DNA from: Acidobacteriota bacterium
Lineage (GTDB): Bacteria > Acidobacteriota > Terriglobia > 2-12-FULL-54-10
Assembly: GCA_016191085.1 (NCBI GenBank)
Contig: JACPPJ010000073.1
Coordinates: 1-40,069 of the forward strand
DNA length: 40,069 bases
Reading direction: 5' to 3'
Part shown: positions 33,406-40,069 of the stretch, in pieces
Layout of the letters: every line of letters begins with the position of its first letter
Numbering within the stretch: the stretch's first letter is position 1
The notes under the pieces: model-generated
Seen by the model: only the letters and a program-made list of their open reading frames with translations
Told to the model about the DNA's origin: nothing
The model's database searches: none
Made by a program: the position numbers and the translations under genes

Positions 33406-35120
33406 TTCACGTTCACCGTCATGTCCATGCCGCGGTGATACGTGCATACAAACTTGTACGCGCCGGGCTTTGAAGGGGCTGTCCATTCGACCGTCTTTGT
33501 CTGGCCGCCCCCGAGGACAACTTCGGGGAGCGCGGCCTCGTTCGAAACGACGTTGTGATCAACCTCATCCTTATTTTGAAATTCAAAAGTGATTTTTTGC
33601 CCGGCAGTCACTTCGAGCGTTGCCGGCGCGAATCGGACTGCTTTCGCCACAACGACCAGCGCATTGGATGACCGGTCCGTCGGCGCGCTCGGTTTCGCAA
33701 ATGCCGCGTATGGATTGGCGCCGCCGTGATGTCCGCCGATATCCGCGACGACTTTGGCGCTGCGGTTATCCGGCGCGACCTGTACGAAAGTGCCACCGTG
33801 TGCGTCTCCTAGTTTGGGCATTTGGATATCGGCGATCATTTTGAGCGTTTCGCGATCAAAGATAGTGATGGAGCCCATGTTGTTGCTAATCCACAGTTCC
33901 TTGCCGTCGGGCGAAAGAAGGATATGATCCGCCTGGCATAGTCCATCGGGACAGGAAAGCTGCTCGCGGATGATTGTCATGGTAGTCGTATCAATCGCCG
34001 AGAATGTCGCGCCTTTCTGCCCGTTGCCTCCTTCGCCTTTGTTCGCGACGTACGCGATCTTTTCATCGGGCGAGAGGCGGATGCCATAGGGCCCGCGCCC
34101 CGTGGGCGCGACTCCCAAGATTTTTCCCGTGTCCAGGTCCAGTTTCACCAGTCGGTTCATCGGAGCAATCGTGACATAGCCGGTCTTTCCGTCCTGAGTA
34201 ATTGCGGTCCAAACCGGACCGGGGCCAACCGGGAAGGTGGCAATTTCCTGCATGGTCTCGGCATTGATCTTCGAGACCCAGCCGTCGATCTCGCGGCCGC
34301 TCGAATCGCGGCTGATGCCGGGCCGGACGGTCACATAGATGAATTTGCCATCCGGTGACGGAAAGCCGATGTAGGGCCGGCCATTGAAATCGCCTGCAGG
34401 AATCGCACGCACCACCTTGTTAGTGGCCGGATCAAGCAAAAAAATCGGCACCGGTCCGCGGAAGGAATCGAAGTAAATGTACTTGTCTACAAAGACGTGC
34501 GTGTGGTGCGTTGAGCCGCCGGTGTTGATCAGCGCGGCAACCTTCAATGTCTTTGCATCCACCACGGCGGTCGGTGATGGACTTACGCCTCCGAAGTATC
34601 CTTCCGCACGGCTTTTCCCTCCGGTGACGGATGGCCCGGAGGGGAGATAGATGTATTTGGCATCGGGAGACAGCGAGATGCCATGTGGAGTCGATGGCAT
34701 ATCGATCTCCGAGACGGCAATGATCTTACGCGCCCTGACGTTAATAATGACAATCATCGGCTTATCGGCTGTGGAGTTGTAACTGACGCTGGCATTCGTG
34801 AAGAACAAGAGGTCGCCGCCCTTGGTTTCATAGGCAGGCTTGCCGCTCGAATCGAATGACTGCGCGACCCTGATGCCAAAATCGGGCCTGTCCACTCCCA
34901 TCATCTTCAAGAGTTCAGTAGCAGGACCTGAGGAACCTGGGGGCATCTGGCTAGCGGAAATCCGAGCCCTTTGTGGCTGCGCAGATTGACTCGGAGTCGC
35001 TTGTGCGAGAACGTTGTTCCGGGACTGTGGCGGACCGGGCGCGAGTTGCGCCTTGCGAGCGACGACAGTCAGTGCCATTGCCACAAGTACCGCGATAGTA
35101 ATGCGTCGGTACGGTTTCAT
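33402..35120 (-). CDS. Secreted YVTN-type beta-propeller protein with C-terminal cupredoxin domain
   Basis: 572 residues. Signal anchor (ITIAVLVAMALTVVA), a low-complexity Gln/Pro/Ser linker, then seven-bladed propeller repeats (residues about 80-470) with ISLSPDAKYIYLPSG, FPSPDGKFIYVTV, ITQDGKTGYVTI, LSPDEKIAYVAN and LSPDGKELWISNN. Residues about 480-572 form a cupredoxin: H522, C559, H562 and M565 or M567 (DHNVVS...FVCTYHRGMDM) are the type 1 copper ligands. The layout recalls nitrous oxide reductase and related periplasmic electron carriers, but the Cu-A and Cu-Z ligands of that enzyme are not seen. Probably a periplasmic copper redox protein. It follows the YedE pair by 36 bases. Confidence 0.8.
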   Translation of the reverse strand: MKPYRRITIAVLVAMALTVVARKAQLAPGPPQSRNNVLAQATPSQSAQPQRARISASQMPPGSSGPATELLKMMGVDRPDFGIRVAQSFDSSGKPAYETKGGDLLFFTNASVSYNSTADKPMIVIINVRARKIIAVSEIDMPSTPHGISLSPDAKYIYLPSGPSVTGGKSRAEGYFGGVSPSPTAVVDAKTLKVAALINTGGSTHHTHVFVDKYIYFDSFRGPVPIFLLDPATNKVVRAIPAGDFNGRPYIGFPSPDGKFIYVTVRPGISRDSSGREIDGWVSKINAETMQEIATFPVGPGPVWTAITQDGKTGYVTIAPMNRLVKLDLDTGKILGVAPTGRGPYGIRLSPDEKIAYVANKGEGGNGQKGATFSAIDTTTMTIIREQLSCPDGLCQADHILLSPDGKELWISNNMGSITIFDRETLKMIADIQMPKLGDAHGGTFVQVAPDNRSAKVVADIGGHHGGANPYAAFAKPSAPTDRSSNALVVVAKAVRFAPATLEVTAGQKITFEFQNKDEVDHNVVSNEAALPEVVLGGGQTKTVEWTAPSKPGAYKFVCTYHRGMDMTVNVK

Positions 35121-35156
35121 GTTTCTCCTCCAGTACGCAGCAGGGAAGCACCCAGC

Positions 35157-35576
35157 CTATGGGAGCATTCGGAACAACAGCGGTGCGATCCAAGCGTGGA
35201 AGATCACAGCGCCGATAAGAAAACCTGCCAAATAAGCGATTGAACTTGTAGTACCCTGCGCCGCAAGAACGTGCTGTCGCAGTGGGCAACCGTTGGCCAG
35301 TGTCGAGACATATCCAACCCCGAAGCCTCCGATAATAGTCAGTACGACCGTGATAGCGTCGGACAAAGCGAACGGCAAGGGACCTCGGCTAACCCCGAGT
35401 CCAGCGAGCGGAAAGCTTAACCAGGCCGTAATCCCGAAGGCGATTAACCCTTTGAGCAGATAGGCGTCCCGGACCAGGATAAAATCCCGGATACCGCCGA
35501 CGAAGCACATGCGCGATCGCTGGCCTAAATAGCCGACTATGACACCGATGACGAGAGTCGCAACTGCCGCGATCAT
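35157..35576 (-). CDS. YeeE/YedE family membrane protein, second half
   Basis: 139 residues with four hydrophobic segments. Conserved family features: GYLGQRSRMCFVGGIRDF at the first helix and NGCPLRQHVLA with a conserved Cys. YeeE/YedE proteins carry sulfur compounds such as thiosulfate across the membrane, and YedE members are linked with selenium metabolism. ATG 35576 overlaps the upstream stop as ATGA and has GGAGG at good distance, so it is preferred over GTG 35600. It pairs with the preceding gene as two halves of one transporter. Confidence 0.85.
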   Translation of the reverse strand: MIAAVATLVIGVIVGYLGQRSRMCFVGGIRDFILVRDAYLLKGLIAFGITAWLSFPLAGLGVSRGPLPFALSDAITVVLTIIGGFGVGYVSTLANGCPLRQHVLAAQGTTSSIAYLAGFLIGAVIFHAWIAPLLFRMLP

Positions 35577-36088
35577 CGCGCAGCCCTCCAGCGAAGCCAC
35601 AACGTCCCGAGGATGACGCCTGCAACCATTCCAGCAAACCCAATCATGCCTAGCGCCTCACCCGCCGCGGCCCGCAACAGCAGCCGGATCGAACAGCCGC
35701 CGGCGAGCAAGGCGGAATTCATCACCAGGATTCCGTAGAAAAAAGTCTTGAATGAATTATCCGGGCTCCGCCAACGGAATTCGCCGCTTGTCTTTGCGCC
35801 GAGCAGCGCACCCAGCAACACGCCGATTGTGGTGAGAACGGGGTAGACGAGTGAGGCTGGCGCGACCGTAAGGTGCGTGTGGGCGAACCTATTGATCGTC
35901 CAATTCACAAGGTCTCGACCGTGACAGGCCATGCAAACGCCATACGCCTCGGGTGGGCGCACCTCGAAGAACGCTCCCGCCGCAACGGCCAGAACTCCCG
36001 CGACGATCCCCATTGGGACTGCCGATACACGCAGGGATCGCGCTCGTTTCGAGATCGCTTCCGCCGGTGATATAACAGTTGCTGCCAT
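35573..36088 (-). CDS. YeeE/YedE family membrane protein, first half
   Basis: 171 residues, four or so membrane helices. GVCMACHGRDLVNWTINRF is the Cys-rich signature of YedE-type proteins; although CMACH looks like a heme c site, the protein has no export signal and the motif lies beside a membrane helix, so heme is unlikely. The second part has GILVMNSALLAGGCSIRLLL. Together with the overlapping downstream gene it forms a split YedE. It follows DUF3343 by 3 bases, which suggests they act together in selenium or sulfur delivery. Confidence 0.82.
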   Translation of the reverse strand: MAATVISPAEAISKRARSLRVSAVPMGIVAGVLAVAAGAFFEVRPPEAYGVCMACHGRDLVNWTINRFAHTHLTVAPASLVYPVLTTIGVLLGALLGAKTSGEFRWRSPDNSFKTFFYGILVMNSALLAGGCSIRLLLRAAAGEALGMIGFAGMVAGVILGTLWLRWRAAR

Positions 36089-36091
36089 CGC

Positions 36092-36373
36092 TCACCGTTC
36101 GCTGAATCCGGCCCGTTGGCACTTCGCTCGGAGTGCCTTCCAACCGTCTGTTCGCGGAACATAGAAATGGACACCATCAATCCGAACATTCTTAGCTGCA
36201 AGGACCGCCAACGCAGCCTCACGCTGGGCATAGTGAAACCGAAGCGCCACGCCGCAGTTGGGGCTCAATTCCTTTGGCCCAGGGATGAGTTGCGCGGCCA
36301 GACCGCTGCGCTTCATCACGGTTTCCGCGCGGATTGCATGATGCGAGGCGAAAAAACTGATCAAGCCGTCCAT
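36092..36373 (-). CDS. DUF3343 protein, putative selenium/sulfur carrier
   Basis: 93 residues. ISFFASHHAIRAETVMKRSG, then IPGPKELSPNCGVALRF with one Cys, is the DUF3343 pattern, described in the literature as a Se/S-carrier-like small protein often encoded with YedE, YedF or cysteine desulfurases. The Cys is the likely carrier site. It lies 4 bases after the desulfurase stop and 3 bases before YedE, so one transcript is likely. The role in selenium rather than sulfur trafficking is inferred from context. Confidence 0.75.
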   Translation of the reverse strand: MDGLISFFASHHAIRAETVMKRSGLAAQLIPGPKELSPNCGVALRFHYAQREAALAVLAAKNVRIDGVHFYVPRTDGWKALRAKCQRAGFSER

Positions 36374-36377
36374 ATTT

Positions 36378-37249
36378 TTACCGACAACTGCGCTGCGATA
36401 CCGCGTCTTCCTCCGCCCACACGGCGATCTCGCGCAGAGCGCTCAGCGCCGTCTCTACTTCTGCGGAAGTGTTGAACCATCCAAAGCTAAACCGCACGGT
36501 TCCCGTCGGAAACGTTCCCAATGTCCGGTGTGCCGATGGAGCACAATGCAGTCCGCTGCGCGCCATGATGCCGAAGGATCGGTCGAGAACGAGGGCGACT
36601 TCAGAAGGCATAGCGCCGGTGAGGTTGAAAGAAACCACACCGCATCGGAGCTCCATATCTTCTGGTCCATACAACATAATGCCCAGAATCGTAGAAGCTC
36701 CGGCGAGGAACTACGAAACGAGTTCGAGATCGTGGGCCTGAACCGCCTCGACTCCGATCTCCAAGAGGAACCGCACGCCCGCAGCCAAGCCGGCAATCCC
36801 GGCCACATTCAGCGTTCCGCTTTCGTAGGCATCCCCAGGAACTCCGGCTGGCTTTCATGCGCCGAGTCGCTTCCCGTGCCGCCTCGCATCAGCGGCGTGA
36901 GCGCCACTCCGTCACGGATGTAGAGACCACCCGTGCCGGTTGGCCCCAGCAGCCCTTTGTGCCCGGAAAATGCCAGTATGTCTATCCCCGTCTCTTGAAG
37001 ATCTATCGGGATTGTGCCAGCCGTCTGCGAGGCATCCACCAGGTAAAAAGTACGCCGTTCGCGTGCTATGGATGCGAGCACGCCAATGGGAAGAAGCGTT
37101 CCACTTACATTCGACGCGTGTGTGGTGACCAGGAGACGCGTGTCGGGCCGTAGCGCCTCGAGCACGCTGTCCAAAGCGATGGCGCCGTCCGGGGCACAGC
37201 CGATGACTGTCAATTCAACACCCAAGCTCTCAAGGTGCCGGAGAGGACG
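36378..37249 (-). pseudogene. Cysteine desulfurase/selenocysteine-lyase-like (class V aminotransferase), broken
   Basis: Sequence of this family is present from RPLRHLESLGVELTVIGC (fused to the GerMN gene) through ASNVSGTLLPIGVL, VDASQTAG, the PLP lysine loop SGHKGLLGPTG, RGGTGS, then in the next frame DAYESGTLNVAGIAGLAAG, and on to LYGPEDMELRCGVVSFN and the catalytic Cys in RSGLHCAPSAHRT. Three lesions: the first 90-110 residues are missing at the fusion; a one-base loss in the G-run 36833-36836 shifts the frame; and an in-frame TAG lies near 36717. It belongs to the group often linked with selenium (EF2568-like). Without its N-terminal PLP part it cannot work. Confidence 0.85.
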
Positions 37250-38173
37250 CGGTTGAGGGGTTCGTAATAGATCACTGCATTGTCCCAACCCAAGGCGAGT
37301 ATGCCCTTCGAAATCGAGTTGCACGGCTCGCACTTGAGGGAATTCAGTGAGACCAGCGATCAACCCTAAAAGTGCGGTCCGCATACGCTCGGATCTTTCC
37401 ATCGCTAACGCGTGTAGCGAAGGGGTATAGGTAAAGTTGAGCGAGAGTAGTCCGTTGACCGGGTCATGCTGATACGTTAGAAGTCGAACATCAGGTGGAA
37501 GTCCGGTCAATTCCGGGTCAGGCGGACCAGAAAGATACTCATTAAGCGCGGCGTGCGGGTCCGTAACCGAGACGGGAACAGCGACGAGACCATTCGCCGA
37601 AGCATAATACAGCAGTGGCACCCGCTTGGCAGACTCTAGGACCGATTTCCCTTCAACGCTCAATGAGACCGACGTCACGCCGGGCAACGCCGTCATCGTT
37701 TCGATGATCGCGGTCTCCGCGTGCGTCTCGCCGTGGTCAATGAGCATTGCTGCCGAGAGATCAACTTGAGCGACGCCTCCTCCAAGCTTGAACGAGCGAA
37801 TCGCGACGCCGGGGGGAATAGGATTCTTCAGCCCACTGCCTGCGCTTGGGCCGACGAGCAACGCCTTTAGCACCGCGCGTGGCAGGTCATCGTTGGTGGG
37901 CATCCTCCGCGAGACGGGAACAAAGAATTTGCCGTCGGCAAAGTACAGCGTGACCGTTGTTGCCGTCCACGGCCACCTCACGGGCAGGTTAGAGGCAACT
38001 TTCATCGGCATCAGACCTCTTACCCAAAACCCTGCGCCGACGAGAGTGGCAGGAAGAAGAATCCGGAGAAGAAGGCGAGAATACCCGCGCCTGCCCAACC
38101 GAGGGCCATGATTCAACTGGACAACCCGGTCCACAAATCCCTTCGCCGCCGAATCCATTTTCGCTTTCAGCAT
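36809..38173 (-). CDS. GerMN-domain protein fused in frame to a cysteine-desulfurase fragment
   Basis: 454 residues. One N-terminal membrane helix (LLRILLPATLVGAGFWV), then two GerMN (sporulation/germination-type, LpqB-like) domains: ADGKFFVPVSRRMP...LKALLVGPSAG...AQVDLSAAM, and LLYYASANGLVAVPVSVTDP...ALNEYLSGPP...VQLDFEG. GerMN proteins outside spore formers are envelope proteins of unknown role. At TPQPRPL the GerMN sequence ends and RPLRHLE of the desulfurase begins without a frame break, so the ORF carries about 145 foreign residues (positions about 310-454). The shared RPL suggests a deletion through a short repeat. The start is ATG 38173 or 38158; neither has a good ribosome site. Confidence 0.75.
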   Translation of the reverse strand: MLKAKMDSAAKGFVDRVVQLNHGPRLGRRGYSRLLLRILLPATLVGAGFWVRGLMPMKVASNLPVRWPWTATTVTLYFADGKFFVPVSRRMPTNDDLPRAVLKALLVGPSAGSGLKNPIPPGVAIRSFKLGGGVAQVDLSAAMLIDHGETHAETAIIETMTALPGVTSVSLSVEGKSVLESAKRVPLLYYASANGLVAVPVSVTDPHAALNEYLSGPPDPELTGLPPDVRLLTYQHDPVNGLLSLNFTYTPSLHALAMERSERMRTALLGLIAGLTEFPQVRAVQLDFEGHTRLGLGQCSDLLRTPQPRPLRHLESLGVELTVIGCAPDGAIALDSVLEALRPDTRLLVTTHASNVSGTLLPIGVLASIARERRTFYLVDASQTAGTIPIDLQETGIDILAFSGHKGLLGPTGTGGLYIRDGVALTPLMRGGTGSDSAHESQPEFLGMPTKAER

Positions 38174-38240
38174 GACGTACGCGGACGCTTGATGTCAGCC
38201 CAGTAGAGAATAGCGATAGACCGATGAGATATGCGGCTCT

Positions 38241-38293
38241 AGCGTCTGAGAGCTTCAGATTATATGGTTTAGCCAAATCTGAAACCAGACGCT
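38241..38293. other. Two-part stem-loop between the selenoprotein candidate and the GerMN gene
   Basis: AGCGTCTG (38241-38248) pairs with CAGACGCT (38286-38293), and inside it TCAGATT (38255-38261) pairs with AATCTGA (38276-38282) around a 14-base loop. No U-run follows in the direction of transcription (minus), so it may be an RNA processing or regulatory hairpin rather than a simple terminator. Confidence 0.45.
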
Positions 38294-38333
38294 TTGAGAT
38301 AATCAACCGTGAATCTTCTGCGGCGATACTTCG

Positions 38334-39494
38334 TCATTTAGCACCCGCCGGAGCCTTGTGCTGGATGGGCTCCGGGACACGCTCCCGGTCTAAGGGTTCC
38401 ACCTTCATCATCCATTCGAGTGGTATAGTCTGCGGCAGGTAACATTCCTTATCGTCGCAAGCTTGGTATCGCAATTTACCGGTGATTTTAACCTCCCGGC
38501 TTCCAGAGAGAACGGACTGAAGAGCTTTGTCCGCCGCCATCGTGATGTCCTGGGTCACGCGAAACTTTCCTTGAAAGACCGGAACCGTTTCTTTGATTAC
38601 GGGCAGAAACAGATTTTCCGATTTCGGGTACTTAACAGGCTGCGCCACAAAATTGGGTGAAGGGGCGACTTCGAAGTTGATCGGGATGTAACCCTGAACC
38701 CCTGGGGCGTAAACGTGCATCTTTGGTTTCAGATTGAAATCTGCCACTAAGGTCAAGCGCAGGTTGGGGTGAACTACGTCCGTGGTTGCGTAGTATTTCA
38801 GTGCCACGTGGTCCGTCTTCACTTCCGTTTGCCGCGTTCCGGCCGCTGATCCAAACTCCCGCAACAGGATCGTGGGCGCCGAATACCGATCAGAATATAG
38901 ATCCTCGAAATACTTGGACTGGACAATCCCATCCCGGTTCACAATGTAAGTGCCTGGATAGGGAATACCGTACTGCATGCTATCACTGGCTACGGAAGTA
39001 TTCAGGATTCCAAACTCGCGGATGACTTTGGATCCCGGGTCCGACAGCATTGGAATAGTAATGCTTTTCCGCTTGGCGAAGTCCGCAAGGATGTCAACCG
39101 AATCGTAGGTGATAACGCACACTCCCAGCCCCTGTTGCCGGAACTTATCCATGTATTGTTGCAACTCAACGAGTTGCGTTTTGCAGTACGGTCACCAGTC
39201 TGCGGAGCGGTTGAAATAGATCGCGGCTCCCTTTGGCCCCACAATGCTGTTCAAATCCTGCATTCGCCCGTTTTGGTCCTGAAGCCGGAAATTCGGGATC
39301 CTCTGACCAACCTCTGGCCCTGTTGAGATCGACGGCTCAGCCGCCTTTGCTGTTTCACGGGTACTATTTTGAGAAGATTGTCCATTCAACTCCGTAGACA
39401 TTTGCAACCCCATCAGCAGAATCATGCCCGTGAAACAGCGAGCTAAAGAACCGAAGCTCCGCCTCCCGAGGATATTCCGCGCATTTCGCTTCAT
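38334..39494 (-). CDS. Selenocysteine-containing redoxin fused to a DsbD-alpha-like domain
   Basis: 386 residues if UGA 39194-39192 is read as selenocysteine (residue 101). Signal sequence (SLARCFTGMILLMGLQM), then a thioredoxin/AhpC-TSA domain (about 55-200) with GAAIYFNRSADW-U-PYCKTQ: the catalytic site is UPYC, where family members have CPYC. Reading continues in the same frame with strong likeness (LGVCVITYDSVDILADFAK, YGIPYPGTYIVNRDGIV). Residues about 225-370 resemble the DsbD N-terminal domain and hold the Cys pair YQACDDKECYLP (C346, C351). GGAGGGAGAGG precedes ATG 39494. It should act in the periplasm as a thiol reductase or peroxidase, receiving electrons through its DsbD-like part. 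Without Sec insertion the product would stop at residue 100; a Cys-to-stop mutation is the alternative. Confidence 0.75.
39161..39194 (-). promoter_or_regulatory. Candidate bacterial SECIS element
   Basis: The UGA (39194-39192) is followed on the same strand by a perfect 7-bp hairpin, GCAACUC-GUU-GAGUUGC (39177-39161). The apical loop begins 21 nt after the UGA and its first base is G, both usual for bacterial SECIS hairpins read by SelB. Three more pairs (GUA with UAC) can form below an internal loop. The hairpin lies in conserved coding sequence, so chance cannot be excluded. Confidence 0.6.
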
Positions 39495-39629
39495 GAAACC
39501 TCTCCCTCCACATTGAAAGATGACTCACGAGACTCGAAGCAAACGAACGCCGAGAAACAAACCGGAAAATTAGTTTGGCGAGCCATTGCCAAAGAAGGAC
39601 AACACTCGGTACCTCCAGAGGATTTATCC

Positions 39630-39835
39630 TCAGTCCGTCTTTGCGAGAAGAGTATTCAACTCCTCCTCGACGGTGTCGCTGCTCACTAGACCTTGATGCA
39701 TTGAGTAGTACTTTCCATTTCGATCCACCAAGAACGTGGTTGGGAGACTCGTATTCCGCCAAACTGCTCGGCGACCTTGTCATTTCCGAGCAGCACTGTG
39801 TAAGTCATATCGTGTTTCTTGGCGAACGGCCGTAC
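39630..39835 (-). pseudogene. C-terminal fragment of a second redoxin/TlpA-like gene, frameshifted
   Basis: From 39835 the minus strand reads VRPFAKKHDMTYTVLLGND, KVAEQFGGIRVS, and, after a frame change at a C-run (family-like reading needs one more C), TTFLVDRNGKYYSMHQG and VEEELNTLLAKTD up to TGA 39632-39630. This is the last half of a thioredoxin-fold protein with the cis-Pro region and final helix; the CxxC half is missing. It lies upstream of, and in the same direction as, the selenoprotein candidate. Confidence 0.7.
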
Positions 39836-40069
39836 CGAGGGTCCGCTTGGCCTCCTTGATATGCATTAGCCGCTCTTTGAGCGTCACCGGCCCGATGTAG
39901 CCACTGCTCTTGAGCCCGGTTCTCGGTCTGATGCTCACGGTTGCCTTGTTGAAACTTTGGAGCCGCTTCGGAGGAGGCTCAGGAAATAGGAAACCAGATT
40001 GTCTGTGTTTGGTTATGGAGCCTCCGAAACTTCTGGCACAGGCTGACCCGGCATGCTGTAATGCGGTTG
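39836..40069 (-). other. Unassigned right edge
   Basis: No confident gene. One minus-strand frame is open through SFNKATVSIRPRTGLKSSGY, faintly like the end of a VWFA-related acidobacterial protein (compare KIRVKLSPPKGL...SGYYAP in the first copy here), but it has no start or clear end in the window. Confidence 0.2.

Noticed and set aside
35970..35990. CMACH in the YedE half as a c-type heme site
   Set aside because: Cytosolic-start membrane protein; the motif is a known signature of the YedE family rather than a cytochrome.
38174..38333. tRNA-Sec or other Sec machinery near the selenoprotein candidate
   Set aside because: The gap holds only a stem-loop that does not fold as a tRNA; no selA, selB or selD is in the window.

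Overview
The window looks like a piece of an Acidobacteriota chromosome (fairly GC-rich, Gram-negative). Two tandem secreted proteins carry the VWFA-related domain typical of that phylum. A pyrG-kdsA-kdsD-kdsC run shows Kdo/LPS synthesis. Intergenic gaps hold heptanucleotide arrays and nested palindromes. Placement below phylum is not possible from the sequence alone.

Layout. 1-120: start of an IS630-type transposase running off the left edge. 347-1656: a pseudopilin with a good promoter, then a membrane-anchored Mrr-like protein with a zinc ribbon. 1696-6407 (minus): P-type cation ATPase, two small hypotheticals, serS. 6617-10526: a molybdenum hydroxylase operon of the form II CO-dehydrogenase-like type (small, large and FAD subunits), followed by the tail of a lost SMP-30/gluconolactonase gene and a frameshifted HEPN-like gene. 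11748-15952 (minus): pyrG, kdsA, kdsD, kdsC. 16123-18172: the VWFA pair. 18238-22033 (minus): xthA-like gene, SRP RNA, dnaX, ybaB, recR, the conserved replication/repair order.

22059-31003 is a decayed siphophage-like prophage remnant. It holds scaffold, head decoration protein, the front of a major capsid protein fused out of frame to the back of a tape-measure protein, then tail, adaptor and fibre-type genes, several frameshifted, one stopped by an amber codon and one cut short. Two non-phage genes (SnoaL/DUF4440-like and GNAT) sit in it on the opposite strand.

31134-39835 (minus) is the most interesting part. A redoxin has an in-frame UGA exactly at its first active-site cysteine (UPYC), followed 21 nt later by a SECIS-like hairpin, and ends in a DsbD-alpha-like domain: a candidate selenoprotein. 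Downstream come a GerMN protein fused to a broken cysteine desulfurase, DUF3343, a split YedE pair, a beta-propeller/cupredoxin protein, a CcdA/DsbD-like membrane protein with a His/Met-rich periplasmic domain, and a secreted protein of unknown function. DUF3343, YedE and cysteine desulfurases are known companions of selenium use, so a periplasmic selenium/thiol/copper redox locus is a reasonable inference. The desulfurase and an upstream second redoxin are broken, so the locus may be decaying, or some one-base changes in short G/C runs may be sequence errors.
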